Shown in pieces: positions 34,642 through 42,741 of a DNA stretch of 64,000 nucleotides. How positions within the stretch are numbered: position 1 is the first letter of the stretch; each line of letters starts with the position of its first letter. Under the pieces are notes generated by a model that searched no databases, was not told the DNA's origin, and saw only the letters and a list, made by a program, of their open reading frames with translations. The DNA comes from Gloeobacter violaceus PCC 7421 (GTDB taxonomy: Bacteria; Cyanobacteriota; Cyanobacteriia; Gloeobacterales; Gloeobacteraceae), in assembly GCF_000011385.1 (NCBI RefSeq), contig NC_005125.1, positions 1,302,001 to 1,366,000 of the forward strand, written 5' to 3'. A program made the position numbers and the translations under genes.

Positions 34642-35375
34642 CCCTGTACGAACCGTTTCTTGAGCGCGCCCAGCAAGTGCTCACCCGGCGGCTGGAACTG
34701 GCGCCCTATCCGATTCCGGTGGGTTTCGAGCGCAAGGAGGCGCTCGTGCGCGGCGAGGCGGTCGTGACCACGAGCACCGCCTGGCAATCGCCCAAGCTCC
34801 GGCAGATTCGCGCCGCCCACGTCCAGGGCGGTGGTGCGCTGCAGGTGCTCAACTTTGTCATCTCCCCCCGGCTGGAGTATGATTTGCCCTTCTTTGGGGC
34901 GGATCTGGTGACCCTGCCGGGAGGGCATCTGATTGCCCTCGACATGCAACCCTTGTTTCGCGACGACCCGGCCTACCAGGCAAAGTACACCGAGCCGATT
35001 GTGCCCCTGTTCGAAGCGCACCGCGCCCACCTCGAGTGGGGCGGTGACTTTCCGGAGGAGGCGCGGCCGTTTTTCTCGCCCGCCTTTTTGTGGACGCGCC
35101 CAAAGGAGACCGGCACCGTCGAGACGCGCGTGTTCGCGGCCTTCGTCGATTATCTGAACGCTTATCTGGACTTTGTCGAGCGCGCCGAACCTGTGACGCA
35201 CCCCGAGGGGCTCGCGGCCGTCGAGCGGGCCCAGCTACGCTATTTGCACTACCGGGCCGAAAAAGATCCGGCGCGGGGGATGTTTCGGCGCTTTTACGGA
35301 CCGGAGTGGACCGAGGAATATATCCACGGTTTTTTGTTCGATCTCGAACGCCGCCGGGAGGCTGTCCACCGTTAG
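34638..35375 (+). CDS. pebB: Phycoerythrobilin:ferredoxin oxidoreductase PebB
   Basis: The 245-residue bilin reductase completes the path from dihydrobiliverdin to phycoerythrobilin. It shows [40 protein letters not shown] and [15 protein letters not shown], and ends [20 protein letters not shown]. The ATG lies within the last codons of pebA. The longer open frame upstream of it overlaps pebA completely and is not coding. Confidence 0.95.
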   Translation: MTLYEPFLERAQQVLTRRLELAPYPIPVGFERKEALVRGEAVVTTSTAWQSPKLRQIRAAHVQGGGALQVLNFVISPRLEYDLPFFGADLVTLPGGHLIALDMQPLFRDDPAYQAKYTEPIVPLFEAHRAHLEWGGDFPEEARPFFSPAFLWTRPKETGTVETRVFAAFVDYLNAYLDFVERAEPVTHPEGLAAVERAQLRYLHYRAEKDPARGMFRRFYGPEWTEEYIHGFLFDLERRREAVHR

Positions 35376-35475
35376 GGTTGGGACTGTTTTGGCTTTTAAA
35401 GCGCTGCTATCATTGACGGCGAGTCAGCGGCTCACAAATCTTGTCTGTCAATCGAGAGAGTAGGGAGAACGCGCC

Positions 35476-37950
35476 ATGTCAACTGTCCTTGATGACCAAT
35501 CCAAGGCCTACGCCCCCGGTTCCGCGAACGGACCGACCGCCGGGCTGGAACCCTTCGTGCGCATGTCGCGGATGATCCGCTCCGGGGTGCCGGAGGATCG
35601 CGAGGAGCCCGACGAACTGTGGCTTTCGATGGTGCGCGATATCTTCGGCCGCGGTTACATGGACCGGCTGAGCCAGACGCGCGCTATCGACTACAGTGCG
35701 TTTGTGCGCCCCGCCGATCAGGCGACCGCCGACGGGGCCGCCCAGACCAAATTGGGGATCACCGCGATTGCCCCGGATCAAGGCGTCGAGTTGCGCCCGA
35801 ATTTTACCGAAGCCGATGTGATAACGGTAATCCGCGCCGCCTACAAACAGCTTTTCGGCAATACCTACATTCTCGAGTCCGAGCGGGTCATCCAGGCAGA
35901 GTCGCTGTTGCGCAACGGCTCGATTAGCGTTCGCGAATTTATCCGGATCCTGGCCAAGTCGGATCTGTACAAGGAGCGCTTCTTCCGCTGCACGTCAAAC
36001 AACCGCTTCATCGAGCTGAACCTCAAGCATCTGTTGGGCCGCGCTCCCTACAACCAGGGCGAAATCGCCGAGCACCTCGATCGCTACTGCCAGTCGGGCT
36101 ATGACGCAGAAATCGATTCTTACATCGACTCCGACGAGTACCGGCGGGTGTTTGGCGAAAATACCGTGCCTTACTTCCGCGGCTTCAAGTACCAGGTCGG
36201 TCAGTCCGCCGCCGCCTTCGAGCGCATGCGCGCCCTCTACAGCGGCGATGCCGGCAGCGACACCGACCGCAACCAGAACGGCCAGCGCACCGAACTGACC
36301 TCCGGGCTCGCCGATCCGGCTCAGCCCGTGCGCGCGCGCACGGACTACGCCCTCACCCGCGTCGATATTCCGGGGGGTAACGGTGCGGCCGGTAGGCTCG
36401 CTGCTCTCGACGAGAGCCTGGGCAGTTGGCTCGATGCCGCCCGCGACCTGATTTCCCAGAACGACTACAGCCAGAAGGCGATCGAAGTCGAGCCGAAGCG
36501 GGTGGCACCCTACGCGCAGTATCTGACCCCCGCCGTCGAAGCCACCCCTGACGCCGCCGCCCAGACGAAGCTCGGCATTACCGCCGTCGCTCCCGACCAG
36601 GCGGTCGAGTTGCGCCCCAACTTCGGCGAAGCCGAGGTGCAGGCAGTGATCCGCGCCGCCTACAAGCAGATCTTCGGCAACACCTATATCCTCGAAGCGG
36701 ACCGGGTGGTGATTGCAGAATCGCTGTTGCGCAACGGTTCGATTAGTGTCCGTGAGTTCGTGCGATTGCTGGCCAAGTCGGATCTGTACAGGGACCGTTT
36801 CTTCCGCACCGCCTCCAACAACCGCTTCATCGAACTGAACTTCAAACATTTCCTGGGCCGCGCTCCCTACAGCCAGGCGGAAATCGGCGAACACTTCAAC
36901 CGCTATCACAAGTCGGGTTACGACGCGGAGATCGATTCTTACATCGACTCCGACGAGTACCGGCGGGTGTTTGGCGAAAATACCGTGCCTTACTTCCGCG
37001 GCTTCAAGTACCAGGTCGGCCAAGCCGCCCGGGGCTTCGACCAGATGCAGCAGCTGTTTGCCGGGGATGCCGGCAGCGACACCGACCGGGGTATCGGCGC
37101 CCAACCTGCCGCCAAGCTCACGTTTCCCCTCTCGCGGCCGCTCGGGGTGACCTCGGCCTACTTCCCGTCCTCCCAGGGCGGGGCTGCCACCAGCGACGGA
37201 TTGGAGATGTTCACCCGCATGGCCCGGGAGTTGACCGTCACCCCCGTCTCTGCCCGCAGGACGACGTCCCCCACCGCCCCCACCGCCCCGGCGATGCCGC
37301 TGGCGGGCTACTACAGCCGTCCCGCCCCCCGGGCGACCGCCGACGGGGACGCCCAGACGAAGCTCGGCATCACGGCGGTGGCCCCCGCCCAGGCGGTGGA
37401 GTTGCGCCCCAATTTCGGCGAGACCGAGTTGCAGGCAGTGATCCGCGCCACCTACAAGCAACTGTTCGGCAACACCTACATCCTCGAAGCCGATCGGGTG
37501 GTGCAGGCAGAATCGCTCTTGCGCAACGGTTCGATCAACGTGCGCGAATTTGTGCGGTTACTGGCCAAGTCCGAACTGTACAAGGAGCGCTTCTTCCACT
37601 GCACCTCCAACAACCGCTTCATCGAACTCACCTTCAAGCACCTGTTGGGCCGCGCCCCCTACAACCAGTCGGAGTTTGTCGAGCACCTCGACCGCTACCA
37701 GAAATCCGGCTACGACGCGGAGATCGATTCTTACATCGACAGTGATGAGTACCGGCGGGTGTTTGGCGAAAATACCGTGCCCTACTTCCGCGGCTTCAAG
37801 TACCAGACCGGTCAGGCCGCCGGGGTCTTCGAGCGCACCCTCAAGCTCTACGGCGGCGATGCCGACAGCGATACCAATCGCAATCGGCAGGGCCAGCTGC
37901 GCCAGGTAGACCCCCAGGAACTGCTGCGCTCAGGTCGCGGTATCGTATAG
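35476..37950 (+). CDS. Giant phycobilisome rod linker with three linker domains
   Basis: The 824-residue protein holds three PBS-linker domains (about residues 110-280, 356-540, 619-802), each starting AQTKLGITA...VELRPNF and containing the core SLLRNGSISVREF, FIELNLKHLLGRAPYNQ (and variants) and DEYRRVFGENTVPYFRGFKY. An unusual N-terminal region (about 1-85) and Pro/Ala-rich connectors separate them. There is no CpcD domain. Gloeobacter phycobilisomes are known to contain such large multi-domain linkers instead of CpcG. Three domains on one chain could hold three rod discs in line or attach several rods to the core. It heads the linker operon and has AGGGAG before the ATG. Confidence 0.93.
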   Translation: MSTVLDDQSKAYAPGSANGPTAGLEPFVRMSRMIRSGVPEDREEPDELWLSMVRDIFGRGYMDRLSQTRAIDYSAFVRPADQATADGAAQTKLGITAIAPDQGVELRPNFTEADVITVIRAAYKQLFGNTYILESERVIQAESLLRNGSISVREFIRILAKSDLYKERFFRCTSNNRFIELNLKHLLGRAPYNQGEIAEHLDRYCQSGYDAEIDSYIDSDEYRRVFGENTVPYFRGFKYQVGQSAAAFERMRALYSGDAGSDTDRNQNGQRTELTSGLADPAQPVRARTDYALTRVDIPGGNGAAGRLAALDESLGSWLDAARDLISQNDYSQKAIEVEPKRVAPYAQYLTPAVEATPDAAAQTKLGITAVAPDQAVELRPNFGEAEVQAVIRAAYKQIFGNTYILEADRVVIAESLLRNGSISVREFVRLLAKSDLYRDRFFRTASNNRFIELNFKHFLGRAPYSQAEIGEHFNRYHKSGYDAEIDSYIDSDEYRRVFGENTVPYFRGFKYQVGQAARGFDQMQQLFAGDAGSDTDRGIGAQPAAKLTFPLSRPLGVTSAYFPSSQGGAATSDGLEMFTRMARELTVTPVSARRTTSPTAPTAPAMPLAGYYSRPAPRATADGDAQTKLGITAVAPAQAVELRPNFGETELQAVIRATYKQLFGNTYILEADRVVQAESLLRNGSINVREFVRLLAKSELYKERFFHCTSNNRFIELTFKHLLGRAPYNQSEFVEHLDRYQKSGYDAEIDSYIDSDEYRRVFGENTVPYFRGFKYQTGQAAGVFERTLKLYGGDADSDTNRNRQGQLRQVDPQELLRSGRGIV

Positions 37951-37967
37951 TCAATTCCTCATTCTCT

Positions 37968-38016
37968 AGCGCTTGCTGCGCATCGCTCATCGGTGCGCAG
38001 CAAGCGCTGGGAATTT
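37968..38016 (+). terminator. Stem-loop/terminator after the triple-linker gene
   Basis: AGCGCTTGCTGCGCA and TGCGCAGCAAGCGCT form a perfect 15-bp stem around an 11-base loop, followed by GGGAATTTTT. It probably stops or thins transcription before the next linker gene, which has its own ribosome binding site. Confidence 0.75.
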
Positions 38017-38047
38017 TTGATGGTAAACAAATCTGTAAACACGGTTC

Positions 38048-38065
38048 TGTCACAAATGTCACAAA
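38048..38065 (+). promoter_or_regulatory. Tandem TGTCACAAA repeat upstream of the second linker gene
   Basis: TGTCACAAA is repeated twice without a gap, directly followed by TCTTGACG, which could be a -35 box, and later AATAAT. A promoter with an activator site would restart transcription after the terminator-like hairpin. Evidence is only position and repetition. Confidence 0.4.
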
Positions 38066-38132
38066 TCTTGACGATTCAAGATGCAACTTTGAACAATAAT
38101 ACGTAGGCGAATGTCTAGCGAGGAGGCAGTGC

Positions 38133-38990
38133 ATGGCCATCGGTCCGGCATCAGAGCTCGGTATCAGCCTGTTTGAAGACACAGATCCAGTTGAGTTGAA
38201 ACCTGGGCGCTCCGTTGAAGAAGTGGAAACGGTGATTCGGGCGGTTTATCGACAGGTTTTGGGCAACGCGTATGTGATGGAGAGTGAGCGGCTGGTCGTT
38301 CCCGAGTCGCAGCTGAAGCTCGGGGAGATTAGCGTGCGCGAATTTGTACGCGAAGTCGCCAAGTCCGAATTTTACCGCAAGCGTTTCTTCGACGCTGTTC
38401 CTCGCTACCGCGCCATCGAGCTGAACTTCAAGCACCTGTTGGGCCGCGCTCCCAACAGTTATGCCGAGATGGCCGAGCACAGCAAGATCCTCGATGCCGG
38501 TGGCCACGACGCCGAGATCGATTCGTATCTTGATTGCGACGAATACCAGGACGCCTACGGCGAATTGACGGTGCCTTTTTATCGGGGCTACCGCAGCCAG
38601 CCGGGCCAGACGATGGTCGAATTCACCCACATGTTCAAGTTGCTGCGCGGCGCTGCCACCAGCGATAAAGCGAGCCTGCCGGATCTGGCCACTCCGCGGC
38701 TCAATCGCCTGATCATCCAGGGAACGGCGGTGCCGGTGCTCACCATCAACACGCTGCCCACCTCCGAGAAGACCCAGTACAACGTGCTGACCGGCAACTC
38801 GGAGTGGGCGAGCAAGGTCCTGCGCATCACGGTGGGCCAGGCCCCCGTCCCCACCGACGGCCTCGACACCTACGATCCGAGCGACAGCAGCTACTCGGTC
38901 GTCGTACCGCTCAACCGCATGCTCACCGAGATGCAGAACATCAAGCGCAAGGGCGGGCGCATTTTGAATATCACCTCCATCGTCGCCTAA
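38133..38990 (+). CDS. Phycobilisome rod linker with CpcD-like C-terminus (type A)
   Basis: The 285-residue protein has one PBS-linker domain (residues about 20-190; core KLGEISVREFVREVAKSEFY and FKHLLGRAPNSYAEM) and a C-terminal CpcD-like domain (SKVLRITVGQAPVPTDGLDT, VPLNRMLTEMQNIKRKGGRI). Rod linkers of this form (CpcC/CpeC type) join rod hexamers. Its C-terminal domain closely resembles the small linker at 41088-41300 rather than the other rod cap. The GAGGAGG ribosome binding site is strong. Confidence 0.92.
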   Translation: MAIGPASELGISLFEDTDPVELKPGRSVEEVETVIRAVYRQVLGNAYVMESERLVVPESQLKLGEISVREFVREVAKSEFYRKRFFDAVPRYRAIELNFKHLLGRAPNSYAEMAEHSKILDAGGHDAEIDSYLDCDEYQDAYGELTVPFYRGYRSQPGQTMVEFTHMFKLLRGAATSDKASLPDLATPRLNRLIIQGTAVPVLTINTLPTSEKTQYNVLTGNSEWASKVLRITVGQAPVPTDGLDTYDPSDSSYSVVVPLNRMLTEMQNIKRKGGRILNITSIVA

Positions 38991-39016
38991 GGGCCGATAG
39001 CAGGAGAGCGCACTGC

Positions 39017-39059
39017 GACGGCTGTGATTTACCGACCGGAGTCCAACAGCGCAGCCGTC
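39017..39059 (+). terminator. Stem-loop between linker genes
   Basis: GACGGCTG pairs with CAGCCGTC across a 27-base loop. No T-tract follows, so it is more likely a transcript-stabilising or processing hairpin than a full terminator. Confidence 0.45.
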
Positions 39060-39093
39060 CTGTCCGTCGAGCGTCCCAAAAGGAGAACCGACC

Positions 39094-39861
39094 ATGAGTA
39101 CAGTGATGACCGGGGCAGTGGGTGCGGGCGATCTGGGCCTGTACCTTTCTTCGAACAGCGCCCCCGACGAAGTGGAGATCGTCATCCGGGCAGTTTACAA
39201 GCAGGTGCTCGGCAACCCGCACCTGATGGAGAGCGAACGGCTGGTACGCGACGAATCGAAGCTCAAAAACAGCGAAATCTCGGTGCGCGAATTCGTGCGC
39301 ACGGTGGCCAAATCCGAGCTGTACCGCTCACGCTTCTTTGAGACCTGCGGCCCCTACCGATTTATCGAACTGAACTTCAAACACCTGTTGGGCCGCGCCC
39401 CGCTCGATCAAACCGAGATCTCGGTGCACGTGCGCCTGTGCGTCGAGCAGGGCTACGACGCGGAAATTGATTCGTACCTCGATTCTGACGAGTACCAGGA
39501 CGCTTTTGGCGAGGATACCGTGCCGTTCCCGCGCGGATCGCTCAGCCAGGTAGGCCAGAAGCAAGTGGGCTTCAACCGCATGTCCTTCCTGCTGCGCGGC
39601 CCGGCCGAAGCCGACAAGGGCGTCAAAGAGGCGCAATTGCTCTACTCGGTCGCCACCAACAGCTCGACCCGCGTGCAGCCGCCTTTGCGCCCCGGCAACA
39701 CAGCCAAATCGTTCCGCATCGTCGTCTCGGGCGCCAAATACACCGGTCGCCTGCGCAGAAGCACCGTCGAATATCTGGTCCCCGCCAACCACATGACAGC
39801 CCAGATCCAGCGGATCAACCGGACGAGCGGCACCATCGTCAGCATCACCGAAGTTGTCTAG
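39094..39861 (+). CDS. Phycobilisome rod linker with CpcD domain (type B)
   Basis: The 255-residue protein has a PBS-linker domain (core SKLKNSEISVREFVRTVAKS, FKHLLGRAPLDQTEI, SYLDSDEYQDAFGEDTVPFP) and a CpcD domain (KSFRIVVSGAKYTGRLRRST, INRTSGTIVSITEV). The RRST motif is typical of the CpcD type found in CpcC and CpeC/D linkers. It could be phycoerythrin- or phycocyanin-associated; sequence alone does not tell. AAAGGAGAA precedes the ATG. Confidence 0.92.
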   Translation: MSTVMTGAVGAGDLGLYLSSNSAPDEVEIVIRAVYKQVLGNPHLMESERLVRDESKLKNSEISVREFVRTVAKSELYRSRFFETCGPYRFIELNFKHLLGRAPLDQTEISVHVRLCVEQGYDAEIDSYLDSDEYQDAFGEDTVPFPRGSLSQVGQKQVGFNRMSFLLRGPAEADKGVKEAQLLYSVATNSSTRVQPPLRPGNTAKSFRIVVSGAKYTGRLRRSTVEYLVPANHMTAQIQRINRTSGTIVSITEVV

Positions 39862-39899
39862 CATCTAATACCTGTCTCGCTTTTGGGTGCGATTGCGGC

Positions 39900-39924
39900 G
39901 GGCGCGTCTTTCGCGCCCCCTTTT
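39900..39924 (+). terminator. Attenuator-like hairpin between linker genes
   Basis: GGGCGCG-TCTTT-CGCGCCC forms a 7-bp G+C stem with a 5-base loop, followed by CCTTTT. It is a weak intrinsic terminator, and the next ribosome binding site lies about 20 bp after it. Confidence 0.7.
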
Positions 39925-39957
39925 GAAGACGTCAACTTTGGATATAGGAGAACCGCC

Positions 39958-40722
39958 ATGTCCCTTTGGGCCACCGAACAAGCCACCATCGAACTACTGC
40001 CGAACGCCACCGAAGACGACCTGCAGACCGTCGTGCGTGCGGTTTACAAACAAGTGCTGGGCAACGAACACCTGATGGAAAGCGAGCGGCTCACCACGGC
40101 CGAATCGCTGCTGCGCAACGGCGACATCACGGTGCGCCAGTTTGTGAGCCTGGTCGCCAAATCCGACCTCTACCAATCGCTGTTTTTTGAAACCACTTCC
40201 CAGTACCGCTTTATCGAACTGAACTTCAAACACCTCCTGGGCCGCGCCCCGGTCGATCAAACCGAGATTTCCGCCCATGTGCAAATTTACAACCAGGACG
40301 GCTACGAAGCGGAGATCGACAGCTACATCGACAGCGACGAATACATCGAAAATTTTGGCGACAGCGTCGTGCCCTATCCGCGGGCGGTGCGTACCCAGGT
40401 GGGTCTCAAGAACGTCGGCTTCAACCGCATGTTCGCCCTGATGCGCGGTGCCGCGAGCAGCGACGGCGACAACCGCGCACGGCTGATTACTTCGCTTGCG
40501 GCCAACATGTCCCCGCCCATCAAAGCGCCCGCCCGCAGTGGGGCCGGTTCCTACAGCAACACCGCCAAGCGCTTCCGCATCACCGTGGCCAAGTCGAACG
40601 TCGGCCCGCGCGTGCGCTACAGCAACATCGAGTACGTGGTCAGCTACGACAAGATGACCCAGCAGGTGCAGAATATTCACAAGGCCGGCGGCCGGATCGT
40701 CGCCATCAGCGAAGTTGCCTGA
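39958..40722 (+). CDS. Phycobilisome rod linker with CpcD domain (type B)
   Basis: The 254-residue protein has a PBS-linker domain (SLLRNGDITVRQFVSLVAKS, FKHLLGRAPVDQTEISAH, SYIDSDEYIENFGDSVVPYP) and a CpcD domain (KRFRITVAKSNVGPRVRYSN, VQNIHKAGGRIVAISEV). It is the closest relative of the preceding linker, so the two arose by duplication. Start ATG 39958 follows ATAGGAGAACCGCC; the frame extends upstream to 39883, but that part covers the attenuator hairpin. Confidence 0.92.
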   Translation: MSLWATEQATIELLPNATEDDLQTVVRAVYKQVLGNEHLMESERLTTAESLLRNGDITVRQFVSLVAKSDLYQSLFFETTSQYRFIELNFKHLLGRAPVDQTEISAHVQIYNQDGYEAEIDSYIDSDEYIENFGDSVVPYPRAVRTQVGLKNVGFNRMFALMRGAASSDGDNRARLITSLAANMSPPIKAPARSGAGSYSNTAKRFRITVAKSNVGPRVRYSNIEYVVSYDKMTQQVQNIHKAGGRIVAISEVA

Positions 40723-40760
40723 TTCCGTCCAACTGTTCTTGCATTCAAGGAGTCCTTTCC

Positions 40761-40991
40761 ATGTCAGGCATGGTTACCACCGGTGTCGCCGCATTGAGCG
40801 ACTACGACAACCGCACCGTGGTCATCGAGGTGACCGGGATGCGCCAGGACCGCATGCGCCGCAGCAACACGACTTTTAAGGTCCCCCACGCGCGCATGTC
40901 CCAGACGATGCAGCTCATCAACCGCATGGGCGGCAAAGTCGTGGGGGTCACCTTGCCGGGCGGCAACGGCGGCGAGGCTGAGACCCCCTAG
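40761..40991 (+). CDS. cpcD: Small rod-capping linker, CpcD type
   Basis: The 76-residue protein is a single CpcD domain: VVIEVTGMRQDRMRRSNTTF and VPHARMSQTMQLINRMGGKV match the canonical rod cap. It closes the outer end of rods. It follows the third rod linker by 38 bp, with AAGGAG upstream. The GMRQxxxxRRS signature relates it to the type B rod linkers. Confidence 0.88.
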   Translation: MSGMVTTGVAALSDYDNRTVVIEVTGMRQDRMRRSNTTFKVPHARMSQTMQLINRMGGKVVGVTLPGGNGGEAETP

Positions 40992-41008
40992 AAAGCAAAG
41001 TGCCATAG

Positions 41009-41046
41009 CCCGACGCCGCGCCGGTTCGCCGCGCGCGGCTGTCGGG
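41009..41046 (+). terminator. Strong hairpin between the two rod-cap genes
   Basis: CCCGAC/GTCGGG arms enclose a G+C-rich inner stem (GCCGCGC/GCGCGGC). No T-run follows. A stabilising or attenuating hairpin is likely. Confidence 0.6.
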
Positions 41047-41087
41047 TATCTTGATAGACAGACCACGCACCAGGGAGAACCGCCCCG

Positions 41088-41300
41088 ATGTACAACAACG
41101 TCACAGCCAACACCGAGTGGGGACGCAAGGTCTTCAAGATCACCGTCGCCCAGTTCCCCGACGCCGACGGGCTCGACACCGACAACCTCAGCCAGAGCAA
41201 TTACTTTGTGACCGTGCCCCTCGCCCGGTTGCTGCCCGAGATGCAGCTGATTAAAAACAAAGGCGGCAAGGTGCTCTCGGTCGAACCGGTGGTCTCCTAA
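41088..41300 (+). CDS. Second small rod-cap-like linker
   Basis: The 70-residue protein (NTEWGRKVFKITVAQFPDAD, NYFVTVPLARLLPEMQLIKN, KGGKVLSVEP) is a divergent CpcD-like domain lacking the RRS signature. It matches the C-terminus of the linker at 38133-38990 in every part (NSEWASKVLRITVGQ, PLNRMLTEMQNIKRKGG). So it is a free copy of that domain, as if each linker type had its own cap. AGGGAGAA precedes the ATG. Confidence 0.8.
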   Translation: MYNNVTANTEWGRKVFKITVAQFPDADGLDTDNLSQSNYFVTVPLARLLPEMQLIKNKGGKVLSVEPVVS

Positions 41301-41306
41301 GCATTC

Positions 41307-42050
41307 ATGACCCTCATCACACCGGACACCAGTCTGACGGTCGAGGAGGCCGTCGAGCAGTTGCGTGGAGAGGATCTCAGCCAGCGCTACTACGCGGCCT
41401 GGTACCTGGGCTATCTCGAGGACCCGCGCGCGGTGGAGGCGCTCGTCGCCGCCCTCGCCGACGAATCGGACCGCACAGAAATGGGCGGCTATCCGCTTAG
41501 ACGCAAGGCGGCAGAATCGCTGGGCCGCATCGGCGAGGCGCGGGCGGTGCCAAGCCTGGTCGAGATACTTGGGTGCGAGGATTACTACGTGCGCGAAGCC
41601 GCCGCCTGGTCTCTGGCGCGCATCGGGGACGCGCTGGCGGTGGAGCCGCTGGTGGCGTTGCTCGGCCAGGGGGGTTCTCAGCCCTACGAAGCGATCATCG
41701 AAGCGCTCGGGGATCTGCGCGTCCACCGGGCGGTGCCGCTCATCCAGCCTTTTTTGCAGGAGCGCTCCGAGCGCATACGCTACGCCGCCGCCCGTTCGTT
41801 GTTTCAACTGACCGGGGAAGTGGCGCTGATTGACATTCTGCTCGGGGGACTGGCAAGCGCCGATTCGCACATCCGCCGGGCAGCCCTGTTTGATCTGGCC
41901 GACACCGGTTATCTGCCCGCCGCCGTCAAGATTGTGCACGCCGATGTGACGGCGACGTTGAAGCTGCTCGCCCTCAAGCAACTGGCGGACGTGCAGACCA
42001 CCGACGCAGCGGCTGCTGACGTCCTGCCCTTTATCGATTCGATTCTGTAA
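41307..42050 (+). CDS. cpcE: Phycocyanobilin lyase alpha subunit CpcE-type
   Basis: The 247-residue HEAT-repeat protein contains SQRYYAAWYLGYLEDPRAVE, GYPLRRKAAESLGRIGEARA and DYYVREAAAWSLARIGD, the CpcE pattern. CpcE with CpcF attaches phycocyanobilin to Cys84 of phycocyanin alpha. It follows the small linker by six bases and the cpcF gene starts seven bases after its stop. Its substrate subunit is not encoded in the window. CpeY-type lyases for phycoerythrin are related, so the target is uncertain. Confidence 0.9.
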   Translation: MTLITPDTSLTVEEAVEQLRGEDLSQRYYAAWYLGYLEDPRAVEALVAALADESDRTEMGGYPLRRKAAESLGRIGEARAVPSLVEILGCEDYYVREAAAWSLARIGDALAVEPLVALLGQGGSQPYEAIIEALGDLRVHRAVPLIQPFLQERSERIRYAAARSLFQLTGEVALIDILLGGLASADSHIRRAALFDLADTGYLPAAVKIVHADVTATLKLLALKQLADVQTTDAAAADVLPFIDSIL

Positions 42051-42056
42051 TCTGCG

Positions 42057-42638
42057 ATGAGCACCACCGAGGACACGGCCGTCGAACGCGCCCTTGTCGA
42101 ATTTGCCCGCGCGGGCGCCCCGGCCGAATTGCTCGCCATCGTGCGCACGATCGCCGCCGCGGGCGATCCGCGCGGCACCGAGCCCCTGATCCGGGCGTTG
42201 ACGTTCAACGACGCTGCCTTCCACGACCTCGCCATCGACGGGCTGACGGCCATCGGCGAACCGGCTGTGGAGCCGCTGCTGGCCAGCCTGGACGGCATGG
42301 ATTACGGGGCGCGCTACCGGGCATTGCGCGCCCTGGTGGCAATTGGCGATCCGCGCGCCCGGCCGGCTTATGAGTACTGGCTGGGGGCCGACATCATCCC
42401 CGGCGTGCGCTGCATCTGCGTGAAGGGTCTTGCCCGTTTCCCCGACACCGAGCCGCTGCTCCTGAAAGCCCTCGAAGACAAAGTCTGGGTAGTGCGCTAC
42501 TACGCCATCCAGATGCTCTTCGAGCGGGGGCTCACCCCGTTCACCCATGCCGCCCTGGAAGCACTGGCAACCGACCCGGAGCGGGTGGTGCGTTTGAAGC
42601 TCGCCCAGATCTTCGCCCAGGTGAGTGCCGGAAGCTGA
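42057..42638 (+). CDS. cpcF: Phycocyanobilin lyase beta subunit CpcF-type
   Basis: The 193-residue HEAT-repeat protein (DPRGTEPLIRALTFNDAAFH, AIDGLTAIGEPAVEPLLASL, GMDYGARYRALRALVAIGDP, VWVVRYYAIQMLFERGLTP) is CpcF, the partner of the CpcE gene directly before it. It is the last gene of the linker operon, and the heterodimer would act on the rods that the upstream linkers hold. Confidence 0.9.
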   Translation: MSTTEDTAVERALVEFARAGAPAELLAIVRTIAAAGDPRGTEPLIRALTFNDAAFHDLAIDGLTAIGEPAVEPLLASLDGMDYGARYRALRALVAIGDPRARPAYEYWLGADIIPGVRCICVKGLARFPDTEPLLLKALEDKVWVVRYYAIQMLFERGLTPFTHAALEALATDPERVVRLKLAQIFAQVSAGS

Positions 42639-42741
42639 GGTGGCGCCTGCCGTAGCGGTTTGTTCGCTTTATATTTCGACATAAGATTGAGCTATTCCCA
42701 CCGAATGGTGGGTGCTAAACGTGCGTCTATGGGGTGTTTTT

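Noticed and set aside
35995-37461. 488-codon frame on the - strand opposite the triple linker
   Set aside because: Its repeats mirror the linker modules on the other strand. Gly/Val-rich composition is typical of an antisense shadow.
40764-42548. 594-codon frame on the - strand opposite the rod caps, cpcE and cpcF
   Set aside because: It covers five well-supported genes and shows only low-complexity Gly/Arg/His sequence.
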